64,000 nucleotides of DNA from Confluentibacter citreus (GTDB lineage Bacteria; Bacteroidota; Bacteroidia; Flavobacteriales; Flavobacteriaceae). Shown piece after piece: positions 62,201-64,000 of the stretch. The notes under the pieces were generated by a model. The model was given only the letters and a program-made list of their open reading frames with translations. It did no database searches and was not told the origin of the DNA. The stretch is taken from NCBI RefSeq assembly GCF_002807055.1, contig NZ_NIXN01000001.1, positions 372,001-436,000 on the forward strand, read 5' to 3'. Position numbers and translations under genes: made by a program. Every line of letters begins with the position of its first letter. The stretch's first letter is position 1.

Positions 62201-64000
62201 ACCATACGCGCATCTGACTTAAATGGTTATTTTGTGGAAAATACTTTTACGGTAAGCATTATCAGTTCTTCATTAATCCTTGCCAGAGTCAATGCTGGTG
62301 GTGTTACGGTTTCTGCTGCGGATGATGGTCCTAATTGGGAACAGAATAATACGGCAGGAGTAACATCAGGCTCCAGTTATTCGGTTAATACGGGAACCAT
62401 TTACAATGGAGGATTATTAAATATAAACCGTCATATTTCCATTCCTGACTATATAGACGAATCAACTTACAATGCCATTTTTGCCTATGAACGCTATGAC
62501 GTTGCTGCAAACCCTGAAATGGAATTCACATTCCCTTTAGTAAATGGTGAGTATCAGGTCAATTTGTATATGGGCAACAGTTTTGAAGGAACTTCAGAAA
62601 TAGGTGATCGTATTTTTGATATTGAAATAGAAGGAGTGATCGTTGAAGACAACATGGATCTTATAGCTCGTTTTGGTCATCAGTCAGGCGGAATGGTCAC
62701 CTTTCCTGTAGCAGTATCCGATGGTGTACTTAACATCAAGTTTTTACATCAAGTGGAAAACCCATTATTAAATGCCATAGAAATAATGGCTGCCTCTCCA
62801 CAATATCCTTCTATAACGGTAAATCCCATAACAGACCAAGCAAACCTGATAGGAGATGTTATCAGTACTTTGGGAGTTTCAGCCTCTGGTGGAAACCCAA
62901 ATAATAATTTCACATATGCCATTTCTGGTCAACCTCTAGGGATAGATATTGAACCAACCAATGGATTAATTTATGGAACCATCGACCCAACAGCCTGCAC
63001 TGGGGGCGAAAATAATGATGGTGTACATAGTGTGACCGTTACTGTAGAAAAAATTGGGGCGACTTCGGTCATCATAAATTTTAGCTGGATCGTTAATGAT
63101 CTGGGGTGGTTCGATAAAAATGAAAATGAAAATTATACGGCTCGTCATGAATGCTCCTTTGTACAGGCAGGTGATAAGTTTTATTTGCTTGGAGGTAGGG
63201 AAAACTCAAGAACACTAGATGTTTACAATTACACTTCAAATAGCTGGAACTCTCTTGTGGATTCAGCGCCTATGGAGTTTAATCATTTTCAGGCCACCGA
63301 ATACCAAGGGCTTATATGGGTGATAGGCGCTTTCAAAACCAACGCGTTCCCAAATGAAACTCCTGCTGATTTTATATGGGTCTTCGATCCAGTAGCCCAG
63401 CAATGGATTCAGGGTCCGGAAATACCTTCCGGTAGAAGAAGAGGTTCTGCAGGATTGGTTGTCCACAATGATAAGTTCTATATCGTTGGCGGCAATACCA
63501 TTGGCCATAACGGTGGTTATGTTCCTTGGTTCGACGAATACGATCCTGTTTCGGGCATCTGGACAACGTTAACCGATGCGCCAAGGTCTCGTGACCATTT
63601 TCATGCCGCTGTGATTGACAATAAACTTTACGCGGCATCAGGACGTCTCTCTGGTGGACCTGGTGGTACATTTGCACCAGTAATTGCGGAGGTCGATGTA
63701 TATAACTTTTCTACGAATAGTTGGAGTTCACTTCCTTCTGAACAAAATCTCCCCACGCCTAGGGCTGCTGCAATTGTAGCAAATTTTGAAAACAAACTTG
63801 TAATTGCAGGCGGAGAAGTTTCTACAAATGCAAATGCACTTGATATTACTGAAATATACGACCCTTTAAACCAATCTTGGTCCACTGGGGCAAGCCTCAT
63901 CCATCCAAGGCATGGCACACAGGGAATTGTTTCCGGAAACGGTATATTTGTAGTAGCTGGCTCCCCTGTTATGGGTGGCGGGAAGCAAAAGAACATGGAG
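59282..64000 (+). CDS. giant exported multidomain protein: propeller, malectin and Kelch repeats (3' end outside window)
   Basis: An open frame of 1573 codons with no stop before the window ends. Order: signal peptide about 1-26 ending NAFAQ; a glucose/sorbosone-dehydrogenase-like propeller about 30-570 (SLMFGPDNRLYVAEY, GVITRFSWNG, NAYDLVVTESGALYVTDNG); an aspartate-rich calcium-type stretch about 580-645 (DYDSDGYSNQDEED, DDDFDGIPDALDPF); an uncharacterised beta region about 656-900; a cadherin/Ig-like domain about 900-997; a malectin carbohydrate-binding domain about 1000-1172; an Ig-like domain about 1175-1278; and Kelch repeats from about 1279 (FYLLGGRENSRTLDVYN, FYIVGGNTIG, KLVIAGGEVS). 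A type IX sorting domain is expected beyond the edge. The run of eight G at 60302 is in frame. Confidence 0.88.
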   Translation, partial: MFSQIKIFHNFIYFIFILFSCNAFAQSWSQSVLSFSGTGNVNGGVTSLMFGPDNRLYVAEYTGAIKIFTIQRNGPTEYVATHVEILDGIRTMPDHNDDGTPYSSLNRETLGLTVVGTSTNPVIYVTSSDYRIGAGEGGGNGDINLDTNSGVITRFSWNGSAWDVVDIVRGLPRSEENHATNGLEFVTINGTDYLIVAQGGHTNGGSPSTNFVYSCEYALSAAILAVNLTALESMPILDDNGRAYIYDLPTLDDPTRPNVHADGSPASEDPDDPNYSPLDINDPWGGNDGLNQAMVVLGGPVQILSPGYRNAYDLVVTESGALYVTDNGANGGWGGLPMNEGGGSVTNDYDPNEPGSSDSLLYGERVNNLDHLQLVTTNLQTYAFGSLPQTYYGGHPNPTRANPVGAGLYTADGINNIFRTLTYDPDGSTPGSTSNPNEALPANWPPLPVSEANTVEGDWRGPGMINPDGPDDNPVVTWGTNTNGIDEYTASNFGGALQGNLLAGTHNGLVRRIKLNEDGTLAPGGLTSDFLSGIGGNALGITCNSDFDIFPGTVWVGTLNRRIVVFEPTDFLNCLDPNNPLYDANADYDSDGYSNQDEEDNGTEICNGGSQPDDWDKVMGGQLISDLNDPDDDFDGIPDALDPFQLGDPTVGGSDAFTIPILNDFFNDQQNLGGIYGLGLTGLMNNGDTGANWLLWLDRREDPNDPNPNDVLGGAPGLMTSHMTSGTALGISNNQEKGYQYGVQVQNDSGIITVAGGMVGFNGPLTLYENLSAPLGELGFFIGDGTQSNYIKFVVTTTGFVALQEIDDVPQSPITYNLLPANRPSSGIKFFFEIDPSNGQVILKFQIDGGLLTTLGTIEAEGTILQAIQSSSTDLAVGLIGSSNQVGVELEGTWDFLNVTSEKPYIVQNIPNLQRESGAPDDIFDLNDYFDDNNGTANLTYNLELNTNPNILASISNNMLTIAYPSELQTADITIRASDLNGYFVENTFTVSIISSSLILARVNAGGVTVSAADDGPNWEQNNTAGVTSGSSYSVNTGTIYNGGLLNINRHISIPDYIDESTYNAIFAYERYDVAANPEMEFTFPLVNGEYQVNLYMGNSFEGTSEIGDRIFDIEIEGVIVEDNMDLIARFGHQSGGMVTFPVAVSDGVLNIKFLHQVENPLLNAIEIMAASPQYPSITVNPITDQANLIGDVISTLGVSASGGNPNNNFTYAISGQPLGIDIEPTNGLIYGTIDPTACTGGENNDGVHSVTVTVEKIGATSVIINFSWIVNDLGWFDKNENENYTARHECSFVQAGDKFYLLGGRENSRTLDVYNYTSNSWNSLVDSAPMEFNHFQATEYQGLIWVIGAFKTNAFPNETPADFIWVFDPVAQQWIQGPEIPSGRRRGSAGLVVHNDKFYIVGGNTIGHNGGYVPWFDEYDPVSGIWTTLTDAPRSRDHFHAAVIDNKLYAASGRLSGGPGGTFAPVIAEVDVYNFSTNSWSSLPSEQNLPTPRAAAIVANFENKLVIAGGEVSTNANALDITEIYDPLNQSWSTGASLIHPRHGTQGIVSGNGIFVVAGSPVMGGGKQKNME

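Noticed and set aside
61011-63996. Several leftward frames of 60-122 residues at the right end
   Set aside because: All lie antisense to the continuous malectin/Kelch reading frame.

Overview
The window is chromosomal DNA of a member of the Bacteroidota, most likely a marine or sediment Flavobacteriaceae. Five things point there: families largely confined to that phylum (GLPGLI, IPExxxVDY, DUF4286, 7TMR-DISM hybrid kinase, OmpA with TSP3 repeats, a protease with a type IX secretion C-terminal domain); an AT-rich sequence; very few Shine-Dalgarno sites; many promoters of the Bacteroidota form TTTG-N17-23-TAnnTTTG; and long, conserved housekeeping operons. The genus cannot be fixed from this sequence alone. 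I see no insertion sequence, integrase, CRISPR array, rRNA or prophage.

Layout. 1-880: the 5' end of a QueD-like gene and a divergent 2OG-Fe(II) oxygenase. 881-6773: leftward genes for a 32-residue membrane protein, a 2-hydroxyacid dehydrogenase, MgtE, RsmA, DUF4286, a TPR protein and a 40-residue secreted or membrane peptide. 6941-14490: leftward serS, ribF, pth, rplY and prs, interrupted by a rightward secreted zincin protease. 14637: tRNA-Leu(CAA). 14840-18234: an accessory-looking locus in which a membrane-anchored OmpR-type regulator faces an operon of three exported proteins (unknown, beta-propeller lipoprotein, YceI lipoprotein). 18373-22665: leftward pyk, IPExxxVDY, rnc, fabF, acpP. 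22938-24192: rightward purN and RNase H1. 24499-28364: a three-gene cell-envelope locus (small cysteine-containing secreted protein, GLPGLI protein, TonB-receptor-like barrel). 28464-31354: PfkB kinase and PurF. 31376-31811: a gene-free block with three 20-bp direct repeats, two near-identical ~72-nt small RNA genes and a terminator. 31828-40107: sod, then the AddA-like and AddB-like recombination nuclease genes with an OmpA gene between them. 40104-45338: hybrid sensor kinase, GH51 arabinofuranosidase, tRNA-Ala(GGC) and a universal stress protein. 45587-50189: DsbD, then the yicC-gmk-nadD operon. 50429-52315: a CE6-like esterase and cysteine synthase. 52469-55248: a two-gene SF1 helicase/DUF2290 islet. 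55659-64000: metallophosphoesterase, glycosyltransferase, GH1 glycosidase and a giant exported malectin/Kelch protein that runs off the window.

How the genes work together. Most of the window is core physiology: fatty-acid synthesis (acpP-fabF), nucleotide supply (prs, purF, purN, gmk), cofactors (ribF, nadD), translation (serS, pth, rplY, rsmA, two tRNAs) and repair (AddAB-like). Scattered genes for GH51, GH1, a CE6-like esterase and a malectin/Kelch protein suggest use of plant or algal polysaccharides. The parts most likely to be new are the duplicated small RNA at 31468 and 31681 with the 20-bp repeat array in front of it, the helicase/DUF2290 pair, the regulator/exported-protein locus with its direct-repeat candidate operator, and the small-secreted-protein/GLPGLI/barrel locus.
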